Assembly (NCBI RefSeq): GCF_004331645.1
Contig: NZ_SJSK01000009.1
Coordinates: forward strand, 1 to 64,000
DNA: 64,000 nucleotides
Direction of reading: 5' to 3'
Source: Pedobacter frigiditerrae
GTDB lineage: Bacteria > Bacteroidota > Bacteroidia > Sphingobacteriales > Sphingobacteriaceae
The translations under genes and the position numbers were made by a program. Below the pieces are notes generated by a model, which saw only the letters and a program-made list of their open reading frames with translations, was not told the DNA's origin and ran no database searches. Shown in pieces: positions 8,577 to 18,202 of the stretch (positions within the stretch are counted from its first letter, which is position 1; the number at the start of each line of letters is the position of its first letter).

Positions 8577-8758
8577 ATCCAGTAAATCCTAATCCAGACT
8601 AATTTACATTACCTATTCTACTCAGATAAGATTGAATTATAGATCCGGTCATCCTTTAATCCTGTAAATCCTGATCCAGACTACCTTTATATTACTTATT
8701 CTACTCATTTAGGATTGAATTATAGATCCTGTCATCCTTTAATCCTGTAAATCCTGAT
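8568..8758. repeat. 82-83-bp tandem direct repeat, 2.3 copies
   Basis: Units start at 8568, 8650 and 8733, each with catcctttaatcc. Units 1 and 2 are full length and highly similar through a shared attgaattatagatcc segment. The third stops at the TamB-like gene's stop codon. Read on the other strand, the core is the aggatttacaggattaaagg word that recurs in Bacteroidota intergenic DNA. Confidence 0.85.
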
Positions 8759-11700
8759 TACCTTTTGGGATTATTCTTTTTACTCTCATTCAAGATAGCT
8801 TCCTTATTCACTTTTTCCTTAGCTTCTGCTTCTTTCTTCTTCTGCTCCCTTCTATATTTTCCTGTTATTTTTTTAATAAACTCACCAAAAGTGTCAAATT
8901 GTTGGGTGTAGATTAAACCTAGAGAGGTTACGTTAGCATTTGGACTAACCCCTGGATTTTGGAAAATACTCTGTTGTGTAGGAGGTTTGTTGGCTAACTT
9001 ACCCACTAATGTTCCATCCTTTTTGATCAAAGCTAAAATCTCTACCTCTCTACCAACATTGTTAGAAAAACCTAAAGAATAATCTGTAGTACTTTTGTTT
9101 CTATCTACAATCCCTGCATTAATTACTATCCTATCATTTAGTATTTTAAAGGTTGCACTTCCTTCAGTTGGCGATTGAATATTGATATCTACAAAGTTGA
9201 GGTTAAGCGAAGAAAGTACATTGTTAATTTGATTAAAAATTAACTCAGTTGCAGTACTGGTTCCTACAGACCCTAATTGCTGGCCTAAATTTTCTTTACC
9301 TGTTCCAGGGGCAAATCGACGCTGTATAATTAAACTTAAAGCTTGCGTATTTAGGTTGTTACCATCGTTAAAGTAAGATTGAAACTCTTCTTTTTTTGCA
9401 GGGTTGGCAGGGAAGAAGATATCTAATTTAATATCTGGTTGTAATAGTAAACCTGTTAAGCCCATTTCTACTTCTGTTTGTACCCTTTCGTCTGAGGCTG
9501 ATGATTGGTCTCTGTTTGCAGCCGTATATAAATCGGCAGTGCTTGCCCTTAATGCGTAAATAGCCTTTAGGTTAATTTGTGCAGTAGTTGGGTTTCCCGT
9601 CCATCTAATCGTTCCACCTTGTCTAATCTCCAAACGTTTATTAATTACCTCCTGAGCAGTGAAATCGAAAATCCCAGTCTCAATTATATAATCGCCCTTC
9701 ATCTCAAAATCGCCGCCACTATTAATGTTTAACTCTAGCTCTGCATTTCCTTTTCCACTTAGTTTTCCTAAAATGGTATAAATATTTGCGGTGCTGTTAG
9801 GGTCAACCCTTAGTTTGAAATTCATTTTTAAGCCATCAAAACTGGTCTTCTTTTTAACAACTTGTGCAGTATCCTTACTTACAAAAGTGATAAAATCCCT
9901 ATCAGATACTGTTTCAGAGCTGTTTAAAGGCAAGTTAAATACAGTTCCTTTTTCTGTTTTGGCATCAATGTTAATGAACATGTTATTGGTAGGGCCTTTA
10001 AAAGAGAAATTGCCAGTTGCATAAGCTTTGCCATAATACACAGAGTTGTCCTTTGATGTAGTGTTCAACGCCATAAAGTTAGTAGCGGTTAAGTCAACTT
10101 GTATGTTTGGATCATCTATGTTGTTTAAATCTACAGTCCCATTAGCCGTTGCCTTATTCCCATCCACATCCTCAAGCTCTAAATCATCAATGGCTATCAC
10201 ACTATTCTCAACAGTTACTCTATCATTTAAAGTATAAGCAGTCTTTAAGTAGTTAACAGTCAATTCCCCTTTGTTAAAAGAAACTTCTCCATTAATTCCT
10301 GGCTTTTCAAACTTCCCTTTCACGGTTAGGTCTGCAGATATATTACCTTTCAAATTGGAAACTAGTTTCTTAACAAATGGCTCTAAAATGGTCAATTTAG
10401 TATCATCCATTTTTACATTAAGGTCAATGGACTTTTCTTTTAAATCTAAACCTCCAGTTATTTTGAAGGTCTCTCTACCATCGGCCAATATTTGGGTATA
10501 AACATTTGCAACATTCCTAGTTTGATCATAAGACGATGTATCCGTTAAACTACCGATATAGATATTGTTTAAAGTTAAAGAATCGATCCTTAAGCTATCA
10601 GATATTTTTGGCGACTGCATTACATCATACAGTCTGGTTTTACCATTTATATTTCCAGAAAGTTTAACGCCCAAAGTTTTAACAAAGGGATTTAATGTTT
10701 TGAGGTTAAAGTTTTCAAATCCAACAACCAATAAATCCTTAGGATCATTTGATAAAATTCCATCTACTTTTAATAACTGTTTGTTGTTGCTCAATGAGAA
10801 ATTATTGATTTCGGTTTTACCATTATTAAAGTTGATACGAACCTTTTCTTGGATGCTCCAATCTTCGCTGTTTATCTTTAAGTTAGAAGGAAGTATACTG
10901 ATTTTTGCCGTAGTGTCTGATGCAAATTCCACAAGTCCGTTTAAATCCAGCTGATTTGCATCATCAGCATTTGATAATTTAACGTTTAATGAAAGACTGT
11001 CATTTCTTAAAACATTGGTTAAGTTGACATTCTTGATGTATAAACTATCATTTAAGTCTACTCTATCTGCCGTAATAATGGCTTGCAACTGTTTGTCTGT
11101 TGTGTTTTCATCAATAATGATGTTATTGGCGATGATTCCTTTGTAGGTTAACTTGTTAATAAAGCCATTTAGGGTTGCCTTATTATTCCTCGAATCAAAT
11201 GACCCAACAAGAATTGCTTGCTCATCTATCTCTAACCCTGGTACTAAAAGTTCTGCTATAGGCTCAAACCTCTTGATTTTTAAGTTGAAATCAAATATCT
11301 GCGTTTTGTAATTTACAATCTCTGCTTTTAAGGAAGGGATATAGGTTTTTGCAATTGCCTTATAATAAGACACAATGGTGTTTAAGTCATATTGTCCTTT
11401 TATACTAGCGTCAAAAACATCTGATTTTATGGTCAAACTCCTATCAATACCTAATCCATTGGCAGTAAGTTGTACCGAGTCTATATTGTAAACTCCTTTT
11501 TTATTGTTAAGTGTTATTTTTTGGATGGAAAGATTTCCTTGGATATTGTCTAGGTTGTCTCCAGAGAAATTAGTGCTAAATTCAGCATCAATCATTAAAG
11601 AATCTTTGTACAGTTTTAATTTCTTAAGTTTTGCCTTTTTAATGCTTGCCTTAAAGTTAAATACAGGAAGTGCTGGATTTAGGTTAACGCCCCCATCAAA

Positions 11701-13161
11701 ATCCAGTTGTACATTTTTATCATTGATGCTTAAGTTTCCATCAAAATATTTTTTGTCGAACGTTCCGTTGATTTTAACATTTTGATACCTATATCCATTA
11801 AAATCTATATAAGATACATTTCCTTTCAGCTCCTCTGTAAGCGATTTAACCTCAATTCCTTTTCCTTTTACATATAGCTCAGACGTTATTCTTCCTAAGG
11901 TTTTTTCGTTTAATAACTCTCCTAACTTAAAGTCATAAGTTTTAACATTCCCAGTATAAGAAGGAATACCCTTCTTATCTATTTTCATGTTCACATCAGA
12001 CTTGAATCGTCCAAGCTTAGTCTTAAATTCACCATAGGCGATAAAATCATTTTGGAAACCAGAAAACGTTCCATTAAAGTTTACGTTTCCAAATTTATTT
12101 ACAATTACTGGAATGGATTTTATTTTCTTTCCTGCTATATCGGTTAAGATTTCGTCTAAGTCTTTTTTATTGGTGCCAGCCATCTCAATTTTCATATCCA
12201 TGAAAGTTTGTTCAAAGTCTGGCAGTCCTTTCAGTGTAAAGTCACCTTTAATATAAGTTGCTTTTCCGGTTTTAATAGAAAGTTTTTTAGCCTTTAAGTC
12301 CCTAACATAACCTGTAATTTTGCCATCAATATCGATGTCCAATTTCATCTTTTTTAACGCAGGTGTAAAGTAGGCAATGTCTGATGAAGAAATATGGCTA
12401 TCCTTAAAATTAGCATTCATTCTAACTTTGTCAACAAAGTTGTTGAAATCCCTAAACCTTTCAAACTTCATTTGGAAATAATCCATTAACCTAGTTCGGT
12501 CGGTTACTAATAATAAGTTTTGTAATTCAATGGCATTAGTATCTATTGAAGCTAGTGTGCTAAGATTCTTTAAATTGAAGCCGCTTTTTTCTTTAAAGGT
12601 TAAGTTTTTAATATTGGCTTGAATAACGTGTTCCTTAGTATTTAAGCCCTCGAAAATCCCATTCAACTTGGTTAAGCTAATGTCATCAAAATTTATCCCA
12701 TTGATAGTGGTGTCTTTCTTTAGGTTTTTGTATTTAAAGGCAATGTTGTTTAATATAATTCTATCAAATAGAAACTGGAATTTTTTTCTTTTAGGTCGAT
12801 TTCTTGGAGCAGGACTATCAAAATAATCTATAATGAAATCTAAATTTGAAGAACCATCTTTATGGTCTTTTAAAAAAAAGGAGCCGTTATTAACTTGTAC
12901 CGTATTTACATCAAGTATTCTTTCCTTTAAGGATAACTTATTTAAATCGACCAAAAACTTAGGGAAATTAGCAAGTGTATCTTTCTGCTGGTCTAAGACA
13001 ACTAGGTTTTCTAGTACAACAGATTTAAATGGTTTAACATATAAACCACCAATAGTTATGGTCGTTTTTAATTCTTTAGATAAATAGGCAGCTGCTTTTT
13101 TTGCCACATAAGTCTGCACTGGCTTAAATTGTAACGAAAAAGTAAGTATCGCAAGCAACAA
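8758..13161 (-). CDS. TamB-like translocation/assembly protein (DUF490)
   Basis: A very large (at least 1467-residue) inner-membrane-anchored periplasmic protein. The family bridges the envelope and, with BamA-type TamA, helps insert outer-membrane proteins and move phospholipid. The middle is a long run of repeated short beta strands (AsmA/TamB type). The C-terminal DUF490 region (about 1080-1400) includes an EVEMGLTGLLLQPDIKLDI segment and QALSLIIQRRFAPG. The last 40 residues are a charged Lys/Glu tail. The first usable codon is TTG at 13161. The frame stays open upstream and would encode KKLLKILLWVVASIILLLAI, a much better membrane anchor, but has no ATG/GTG/TTG; an ATT at 13209 is the candidate true start. 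It is divergent from tsaD. Confidence 0.88.
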   Translation of the reverse strand: MLLAILTFSLQFKPVQTYVAKKAAAYLSKELKTTITIGGLYVKPFKSVVLENLVVLDQQKDTLANFPKFLVDLNKLSLKERILDVNTVQVNNGSFFLKDHKDGSSNLDFIIDYFDSPAPRNRPKRKKFQFLFDRIILNNIAFKYKNLKKDTTINGINFDDISLTKLNGIFEGLNTKEHVIQANIKNLTFKEKSGFNLKNLSTLASIDTNAIELQNLLLVTDRTRLMDYFQMKFERFRDFNNFVDKVRMNANFKDSHISSSDIAYFTPALKKMKLDIDIDGKITGYVRDLKAKKLSIKTGKATYIKGDFTLKGLPDFEQTFMDMKIEMAGTNKKDLDEILTDIAGKKIKSIPVIVNKFGNVNFNGTFSGFQNDFIAYGEFKTKLGRFKSDVNMKIDKKGIPSYTGNVKTYDFKLGELLNEKTLGRITSELYVKGKGIEVKSLTEELKGNVSYIDFNGYRYQNVKINGTFDKKYFDGNLSINDKNVQLDFDGGVNLNPALPVFNFKASIKKAKLKKLKLYKDSLMIDAEFSTNFSGDNLDNIQGNLSIQKITLNNKKGVYNIDSVQLTANGLGIDRSLTIKSDVFDASIKGQYDLNTIVSYYKAIAKTYIPSLKAEIVNYKTQIFDFNLKIKRFEPIAELLVPGLEIDEQAILVGSFDSRNNKATLNGFINKLTYKGIIANNIIIDENTTDKQLQAIITADRVDLNDSLYIKNVNLTNVLRNDSLSLNVKLSNADDANQLDLNGLVEFASDTTAKISILPSNLKINSEDWSIQEKVRINFNNGKTEINNFSLSNNKQLLKVDGILSNDPKDLLVVGFENFNLKTLNPFVKTLGVKLSGNINGKTRLYDVMQSPKISDSLRIDSLTLNNIYIGSLTDTSSYDQTRNVANVYTQILADGRETFKITGGLDLKEKSIDLNVKMDDTKLTILEPFVKKLVSNLKGNISADLTVKGKFEKPGINGEVSFNKGELTVNYLKTAYTLNDRVTVENSVIAIDDLELEDVDGNKATANGTVDLNNIDDPNIQVDLTATNFMALNTTSKDNSVYYGKAYATGNFSFKGPTNNMFINIDAKTEKGTVFNLPLNSSETVSDRDFITFVSKDTAQVVKKKTSFDGLKMNFKLRVDPNSTANIYTILGKLSGKGNAELELNINSGGDFEMKGDYIIETGIFDFTAQEVINKRLEIRQGGTIRWTGNPTTAQINLKAIYALRASTADLYTAANRDQSSASDERVQTEVEMGLTGLLLQPDIKLDIFFPANPAKKEEFQSYFNDGNNLNTQALSLIIQRRFAPGTGKENLGQQLGSVGTSTATELIFNQINNVLSSLNLNFVDINIQSPTEGSATFKILNDRIVINAGIVDRNKSTTDYSLGFSNNVGREVEILALIKKDGTLVGKLANKPPTQQSIFQNPGVSPNANVTSLGLIYTQQFDTFGEFIKKITGKYRREQKKKEAEAKEKVNKEAILNESKKNNPKR

Positions 13162-13208
13162 TATAATTGATGCAACAACCCAAAGCAGTATTTTTAATAG
13201 TTTTTTAA

Positions 13209-13216
13209 TAGTTTTG
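13209..13216 (+). promoter_or_regulatory. candidate -7 box for tsaD (TAGTTTTG)
   Basis: Matches TAnnTTTG, 20 bases before the tsaD start. It overlaps the probable start region of the divergent TamB-like gene. Confidence 0.45.
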
Positions 13217-13235
13217 TAGCTTAATAATCATAAAC

Positions 13236-14237
13236 GTGCCTGTCATACTTGCTATCGAATCATCATGCGATGAAACTTCTGTTGCTGTTTGTAACAACGG
13301 CAAAATTACTGCCAATGTTATTGCAAACCAAACAATTCATGAAAATTATGGGGGTGTAATACCAGAATTAGCATCAAGGGTTCATCAACAAAATATAGTG
13401 CCTGCTGTTCAACAAGCTTTGGCAATTGCTAAAGTTAACAAAAATGAGCTAAACGCAGTTGCATTTACGCGTGGTCCGGGTTTATTAGGTGCGTTATTGG
13501 TAGGTGTATCGTTTGCTAAATCCTTTGCGCTTGCTTTAGATTTGCCATTAATTGCTGTTAATCATATGCAGGCTCATATTTTGGCGCATTTTATTGATGA
13601 GCCAACACCTAAATTTCCATTTTTATGCCTTACGGTTTCTGGCGGTCATACCCAGATTGTGTTGGTTAAAGACTACTTCGACATGGAAATAGTTGGCGAG
13701 ACATTAGATGATGCCGCAGGAGAAGCTTTTGATAAGACAGCTAAAATCTTAAGCCTTCCTTACCCTGGTGGTCCTTTGATAGATAAGTATGCGCAACAAG
13801 GAAATCCACTGGCATTTAAATTTCCTGAGCCACAAATACAAGGATTGAATTATAGCTTTAGTGGTTTTAAAACTGCAATTTTGTACTTTATAAGAGACAG
13901 ACAAAAAGAAAACCCACAATTTATTGAGCAAAACCTAGCTGATATTTGTGCGTCAGTTCAATATAGTATTGTGAATATTTTATTAAACAAGCTCAAAAAA
14001 GCAGCTAAACAGTATGATATAAAAGAAATTGCAATTGCTGGGGGTGTTTCTGCAAATTCAGGTTTGAGGAATGCACTAACAGAAATGAAAGAAAGTTTAG
14101 GTTGGAATGTATATATTCCAGCCTTTCAATATTGTACTGATAATGCTGGTATGATTGCCATTGCAGGTTATCAGAAGTTTTTAGTTGGAGAGTTTGTTGG
14201 ACAAGATATTTCGCCAATGGCGAGAATGAATTTTTAA
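13236..14237 (+). CDS. tsaD: tRNA N6-adenosine threonylcarbamoyltransferase
   Basis: A 333-residue protein of the Kae1/TsaD/Qri7 family. It transfers threonylcarbamoyl to A37 of ANN-decoding tRNAs, working with TsaB, TsaC and TsaE. The N-terminus has the ASKHA nucleotide-binding segment LAIESSCDETSVAV. The metal-binding HMQAH lies near residue 110, and DDAAGEAFDKTAK and GGVSANSGLR mark the second half. Start codon is GTG at 13236, chosen because the conserved N-terminus begins immediately. Length is typical. It reads away from the TamB-like gene and a small membrane-protein gene follows after 11 bases. Confidence 0.97.
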   Translation: MPVILAIESSCDETSVAVCNNGKITANVIANQTIHENYGGVIPELASRVHQQNIVPAVQQALAIAKVNKNELNAVAFTRGPGLLGALLVGVSFAKSFALALDLPLIAVNHMQAHILAHFIDEPTPKFPFLCLTVSGGHTQIVLVKDYFDMEIVGETLDDAAGEAFDKTAKILSLPYPGGPLIDKYAQQGNPLAFKFPEPQIQGLNYSFSGFKTAILYFIRDRQKENPQFIEQNLADICASVQYSIVNILLNKLKKAAKQYDIKEIAIAGGVSANSGLRNALTEMKESLGWNVYIPAFQYCTDNAGMIAIAGYQKFLVGEFVGQDISPMARMNF

Positions 14238-14248
14238 ATTATAGTATT

Positions 14249-14464
14249 ATGGGAGCGAATAGTTTTATATTTTTTGGGTTATTATTAATTCCTTTAATTG
14301 TCTTTTTAGTATGGATGATTAAACAGGATAAAAAAAGAAACTATTTAGGATTAGTTCTTTTAGTGGTCGGGATTATTATTGCAACTTATACCATCATCAC
14401 ATTAGATAAAAAGTTCTTGAAGAACAACGCTGATGCAGCACCAAAATCTTCAAGTTTTAGATAA
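14249..14464 (+). CDS. small two-helix membrane protein, unknown
   Basis: A 71-residue protein with two hydrophobic helices (about residues 5-24 and 33-52) separated by a short basic loop (KQDKKRN), and a polar tail. It is unrecognised. It starts 11 bases after tsaD and is followed by a strong terminator, so it is probably co-transcribed with tsaD. The intact frame and position support a real gene; no function can be offered. Confidence 0.65.
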   Translation: MGANSFIFFGLLLIPLIVFLVWMIKQDKKRNYLGLVLLVVGIIIATYTIITLDKKFLKNNADAAPKSSSFR

Positions 14465-14468
14465 AAAA

Positions 14469-14506
14469 AGAACGCTGTTGCTATAATGTTTTAGCAACAG
14501 CGTTCT
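14469..14506. terminator. bidirectional terminator between small membrane gene and recA
   Basis: A perfect 15-bp stem (agaacgctgttgcta / tagcaacagcgttct) with an 8-base loop. The A-run at 14462-14468 gives a T-run for transcripts coming from recA on the minus strand. It sits between two convergent genes. Confidence 0.88.
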
Positions 14507-14544
14507 CAATAGTATTTCTTTGTATCTAAATAAAGGATTTTTAG

Positions 14545-15567
14545 CTATATCTTTTCTTCTAATTTATCTCCTGTTACTTCAGCTCTAATTTTAGCTTCTA
14601 TTTCTTCAGATAATTCTGGATTATCTAATAATAGTGTTTTAACAGCATCTCTTCCCTGGCCTAGTTTAGTTTCTCCATAAGAGAACCAAGAACCAGCTTT
14701 TTTAATGATGTTAAAATCAACACCTAAGTCAATAATTTCTCCAGTTTTAGAAATGCCTTCTCCAAACATGATATCAAATTCAGCAATTCGGAAAGGTGGT
14801 GCAACTTTATTTTTAACGATTTTAACTTTAACCCTATTTCCTGATACTTCATCAGAATCTTTAATCTGTGAAGTTCTGCGAATATCTAAACGTACAGATG
14901 CATAAAATTTCAATGCATTACCACCAGTGGTAGTTTCTGGGTTGCCGAACATTACACCAATTTTTTCACGTAATTGGTTAATGAAGATACAGCAACAGCC
15001 AGTCTTTGAAATTGTTCCTGTTAGTTTACGTAAGGCCTGGCTCATTAAACGAGCATGTAAGCCCATTTTGCTATCACCCATTTCGCCTTCAATCTCCGCC
15101 TTTGGTACCAATGCAGCAACCGAGTCAATCACGATTACATCAATAGCCCCAGAACGAATCAAGTTGTCTGCAATTTCTAAAGCTTGTTCTCCATTATCTG
15201 GTTGAGCGATAAAAAGGTTATCTACATCTACACCTAACTTTTTAGCATAACCCTTATCAAATGCATGCTCTGCATCAATAAATGCAGCAATACCGCCTTT
15301 TTTCTGTGCTTCTGCAATAATGTGAGTGGCCAAGGTTGTTTTACCAGAAGATTCTGGCCCGTATATTTCTATCACACGTCCTTTTGGAACACCGCCAATA
15401 CCTAAGGCGATATCTAAACTAATTGAACCAGTAGAAATTGAATCGATGGCTTCAATTGGAGCATCGCCTAATTTCATCACGGAACCTTTACCGTATGATT
15501 TTTCTAATTTATCTAATGTTAATTGTAGTGCTTTTAATTTTTCTGCGTTTGGGTTCATGTCCTTCAT
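14545..15567 (-). CDS. recA: recombinase RecA
   Basis: A 340-residue DNA strand-exchange ATPase for homologous recombination and SOS-type signalling. The Walker [10 protein letters not shown] lies near residue 70, and the DNA-binding loop regions ([20 protein letters not shown]) and Walker B ([10 protein letters not shown]) are intact. Length is standard, with a short acidic C-terminus. A well-formed Bacteroidota promoter (TTTG, 21 bases, TATGTTTG) lies 64 bases upstream of the ATG, so it is probably transcribed alone. No LexA-type operator was recognised. Confidence 0.98.
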   Translation of the reverse strand: MKDMNPNAEKLKALQLTLDKLEKSYGKGSVMKLGDAPIEAIDSISTGSISLDIALGIGGVPKGRVIEIYGPESSGKTTLATHIIAEAQKKGGIAAFIDAEHAFDKGYAKKLGVDVDNLFIAQPDNGEQALEIADNLIRSGAIDVIVIDSVAALVPKAEIEGEMGDSKMGLHARLMSQALRKLTGTISKTGCCCIFINQLREKIGVMFGNPETTTGGNALKFYASVRLDIRRTSQIKDSDEVSGNRVKVKIVKNKVAPPFRIAEFDIMFGEGISKTGEIIDLGVDFNIIKKAGSWFSYGETKLGQGRDAVKTLLLDNPELSEEIEAKIRAEVTGDKLEEKI

Positions 15568-15630
15568 CTTCTAAATAAATAAATGTATGTATCGGCTAAT
15601 AATCTAATCTTGTAATGCTAATAACTTTAG

Positions 15631-15663
15631 CAAACATATTAATTTTAATTTGATTAATGCAAA
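15631..15663 (-). promoter_or_regulatory. recA promoter (TTTG-N21-TATGTTTG)
   Basis: On the minus strand, TTTG at 15663-15660 and TATGTTTG at 15638-15631 are 21 bases apart. This matches the -33/-7 promoter of Bacteroidota well and points at recA. Confidence 0.7.
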
Positions 15664-15669
15664 TAATAT

Positions 15670-16350
15670 TTAAACTATTTCAATAAAATTATCAACATCA
15701 CTAATTTCTTTAGTTTTATGAAGCTTTTCAAAGTACTTACACATATAGGTTATTTCACAAATGCTGCATTTCGGACTTCTCGCCACACAAACATACCTGC
15801 CATGCAGAATTAACCAATGATGAGCCATGGCAATGGTATGCTCAGGTAAATTTTTAACTAAATCTTTTTCTACTGCTAAAGGTGTTTTTCCAGTGGTTAA
15901 CCCAATTCTATTGGCAACCCTAAATACGTGAGTGTCTACCGCCATTGCCGGAGCATCATAAATAACAGATGCAATAACATTAGCAGTTTTGCGGCCAACA
16001 CCTGGCATTTTCTGTAATTGGTCTATGTCTGATGGTACTTGGTTATTAAATTCGTTTACCAGCATATTTGCCATTCCCACTAAATGCTTAGCCTTGTTAT
16101 TAGGATAACTAACACTTCTTATGTAATCAAAAACGATGTCTGGTGTAACTTCTGCCAACGCAGTAGCATTTGGGAAACGCTTAAAAAGAGCTGGAGTTAC
16201 TTGGTTGATTCTTTTATCGGTACATTGTGCAGAAAGAATAACCGCTACCAGTAATTGATAGGGATTGTTATAGTGTAATTCAGTTTCGGCATTAGGTTGT
16301 TTAGCCGCAAAGTGCTTTACAAAAAGTTGATATCGTTCTTTTTTTAGCAT
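15670..16350 (-). CDS. nth: endonuclease III
   Basis: A 226-residue base-excision-repair DNA glycosylase/AP lyase acting on oxidised pyrimidines. The helix-hairpin-helix MPGVGRKTANVI carries the catalytic Lys. The catalytic Asp lies in AVDTHVFRVANR. Near the C-terminus four cysteines (CVARSPKCSICEITYMC) form the [4Fe-4S] cluster. The open frame extends 22 codons further upstream, but homologues begin at about MLKKERYQLF, so I place the start at 16350. The upstream extension is repeat DNA (tattgag words). It follows the HTH regulator gene on the same strand by 77 bases. Confidence 0.95.
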   Translation of the reverse strand: MLKKERYQLFVKHFAAKQPNAETELHYNNPYQLLVAVILSAQCTDKRINQVTPALFKRFPNATALAEVTPDIVFDYIRSVSYPNNKAKHLVGMANMLVNEFNNQVPSDIDQLQKMPGVGRKTANVIASVIYDAPAMAVDTHVFRVANRIGLTTGKTPLAVEKDLVKNLPEHTIAMAHHWLILHGRYVCVARSPKCSICEITYMCKYFEKLHKTKEISDVDNFIEIV

Positions 16351-16359
16351 AGACAAATA

Positions 16360-16390
16360 TAGTGTTGAGTATTGAGATTTGCGTATTGAG
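16360..16390. repeat. tattgag-type dispersed repeat
   Basis: The block agtgttgagtattgagattt followed by gcgtattgag shares its core (tgcgtattgag) with copies at 63351-63362 and, on the other strand, inside leuS at 45121-45160. Confidence 0.55.
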
Positions 16391-16427
16391 TAAAACGAAC
16401 AACGAAAGACGAGCAACGAAAAATGCC

Positions 16428-17387
16428 CTAAGGTATATTTATCTCCCTTATTAAGTTATCACATTCTGCGAATGAATTGTAAAGAAATTTGTTTCGATGT
16501 TTTTCGCCCTGCCCACTAAATGAAACCGACTTTTTAATTAAGCCTTGCATCCAGTGTTTTGTTTGTTCGCAATAAGATTGGTCATCGGTCTTTAAATAAT
16601 TGAAGGTATTAAATCTATTATAACAAGACATACTTCCTTTGTGGTCTACTAAATAAGATATACTTCCTAACACATCGCAGTTATACCAATTAAAGCTGTG
16701 ATCTGGGTCGATGGTTTTTTTACTGCTAATGGCATACATATTCATGTCTGTTAAACAATACCTAACCTGTTCTATAATTTGGATGGCTAATCCTTTGTCG
16801 ATATAACCTGCTTCAAATGCATACCTAATTTGTTCAATTGTGCCATGCACAGTGTCTTTTGCCCATATTTCGGTGCAAGGGATCTCTAGGTAAATTTGAT
16901 TTAACTCTTTTGAAAGAGATATAATTTGTTCATCAAATGAGCTTGGGTCAAACTTCGTTTCAGAATTCATTGCGCTGTCTGACCAAAAGAACAGCTTAAA
17001 ACAAGTAAGCTCTGGGTATTTGAAAAAATGAAATAAGGGAATGTCATCGGTTGTAATGGTGATGTGCTTTTTAGTCCCACTTTGAATTTGCTTTAGGTTT
17101 TTTAATAAGTCTTGCAAGTACAGCAGCATATTTGGTGTTTCCTGGTCAACGCTTAAATAATCAAATGTTACTGTTGGCAGCTGCTCTGGTTTATAAAGAA
17201 AGGGAACGCCGAAGTGGTCAGAAAGCTTTACTATCTGATTGATATTTAATAAACTACTGCCCTTAATTTTTTTATAAGCCTCATTAATGCTAATTGACAA
17301 CACTTCAGCTATGCTTTGAGCCAGGTTTTGGTATGTTGGCAAAGCTGTTTTAATCTGCTCAAAGTAATTTGCTTGAAAATTAACCAT
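16428..17387 (-). CDS. HTH transcriptional regulator, Bacteroidota-type
   Basis: A 319-residue cytoplasmic protein. Residues 18-65 fit a Cro/CI or BetR-like helix-turn-helix (AEVLSISINEAYKKIKG, then a second helix pair). A segment follows that resembles a Bacteroidota-only regulator family, ending in the recognisable DIPLFHFFKYPEL near residue 115-127. The remainder is helical and has no known ligand motif. It is divergent from the five-gene envelope cluster starting at 17594, across a 206-base gap, so it is the natural candidate regulator of that cluster. That link is inference. The nth gene follows on the same strand. Confidence 0.7.
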   Translation of the reverse strand: MVNFQANYFEQIKTALPTYQNLAQSIAEVLSISINEAYKKIKGSSLLNINQIVKLSDHFGVPFLYKPEQLPTVTFDYLSVDQETPNMLLYLQDLLKNLKQIQSGTKKHITITTDDIPLFHFFKYPELTCFKLFFWSDSAMNSETKFDPSSFDEQIISLSKELNQIYLEIPCTEIWAKDTVHGTIEQIRYAFEAGYIDKGLAIQIIEQVRYCLTDMNMYAISSKKTIDPDHSFNWYNCDVLGSISYLVDHKGSMSCYNRFNTFNYLKTDDQSYCEQTKHWMQGLIKKSVSFSGQGEKHRNKFLYNSFAECDNLIREINIP

Positions 17388-17593
17388 TATTAATATTCCT
17401 AAAAATTAAGTAAACGTAAATTAACATCTTTACAAGTTAATTTAGTCTAATATACAATCTTTAGAATTAATAAATGAATAATATTGTTATTTAATTGTTC
17501 TTTAAGATTAAGCTATTTGTTTTTTGTGTCTTTAAGGATTAATTCTTCAATTTTCTACTCAATACTTTTGGTTATCAATTTAAATCAAGAGTC

Positions 17594-18172
17594 ATGAAAA
17601 CTAAAATATTAATCATCAGCGTAATTGCGATACTATTATCTGAATCTTCATTTTCACAGAAGCCGGATTTTTCGGGCTTCAATAATCTTTATTTAGGTTT
17701 TGAATTAGGTAAATCAAAAAGCTACGATAATTATGTGAATGTTGGAATTTGGGCGCAATACGACCATAATTATCTAAAAATTGCTATTAGCGATGCCAGA
17801 GACAACAGAAGTGAAGAGCAAAAATTGTTGAAGGGAGAAGATGATGAAAGCCATATCACTACACCAGGTTTAACGGACTTTGGATTAATTTATGGTAAAA
17901 CTTACACGCTATTAAAACGCCACCAATTTCAATTCGGAACAGGTGTTTCAGTTGTTGCTAAAACTATCCCAGATGAAGAGTTTAATCGTGCCAAACAGCC
18001 TTATTATTTACCCCGGTTTAATGAAGAAATAGCCATCGGCTTACCTGCTGAATTAAGGTATAGTTTTCAATTTAACAAAGGGATTGGCATAAATGCTTCG
18101 TGGAGAGGAAATGCAAACGGAGTTAAAAGCTATGGAAATTTTTCATTTGGGGCTTCAATAGGTATGTTCTAA
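17594..18172 (+). CDS. putative outer-membrane beta-barrel protein, cluster gene 1
   Basis: A 192-residue exported protein with a signal peptide (1-21, ending SSFSQ). The mature part alternates short amphipathic strands with aromatic girdles and ends in a strand finishing in Phe (SFGASIGMF), as outer-membrane barrels do. It is unrecognised by name. Its second half (FGLIYGKTYTLL, then QFGTGVSVVAK, then IGLPAELRYSF) aligns by eye with cluster gene 5 at 19983, so the two are paralogues that bracket the cluster. It is first in the presumed operon, with 30 bases before the lipoprotein gene. Confidence 0.7.
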   Translation: MKTKILIISVIAILLSESSFSQKPDFSGFNNLYLGFELGKSKSYDNYVNVGIWAQYDHNYLKIAISDARDNRSEEQKLLKGEDDESHITTPGLTDFGLIYGKTYTLLKRHQFQFGTGVSVVAKTIPDEEFNRAKQPYYLPRFNEEIAIGLPAELRYSFQFNKGIGINASWRGNANGVKSYGNFSFGASIGMF

Positions 18173-18202
18173 AAAGAAATCAATTTTTTAAAATATAATG
18201 AT

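Noticed and set aside
8568-8758. CRISPR-like direct repeats
   Set aside because: Units are 82-83 bp, contiguous and similar throughout, with no unique spacers and no cas genes.
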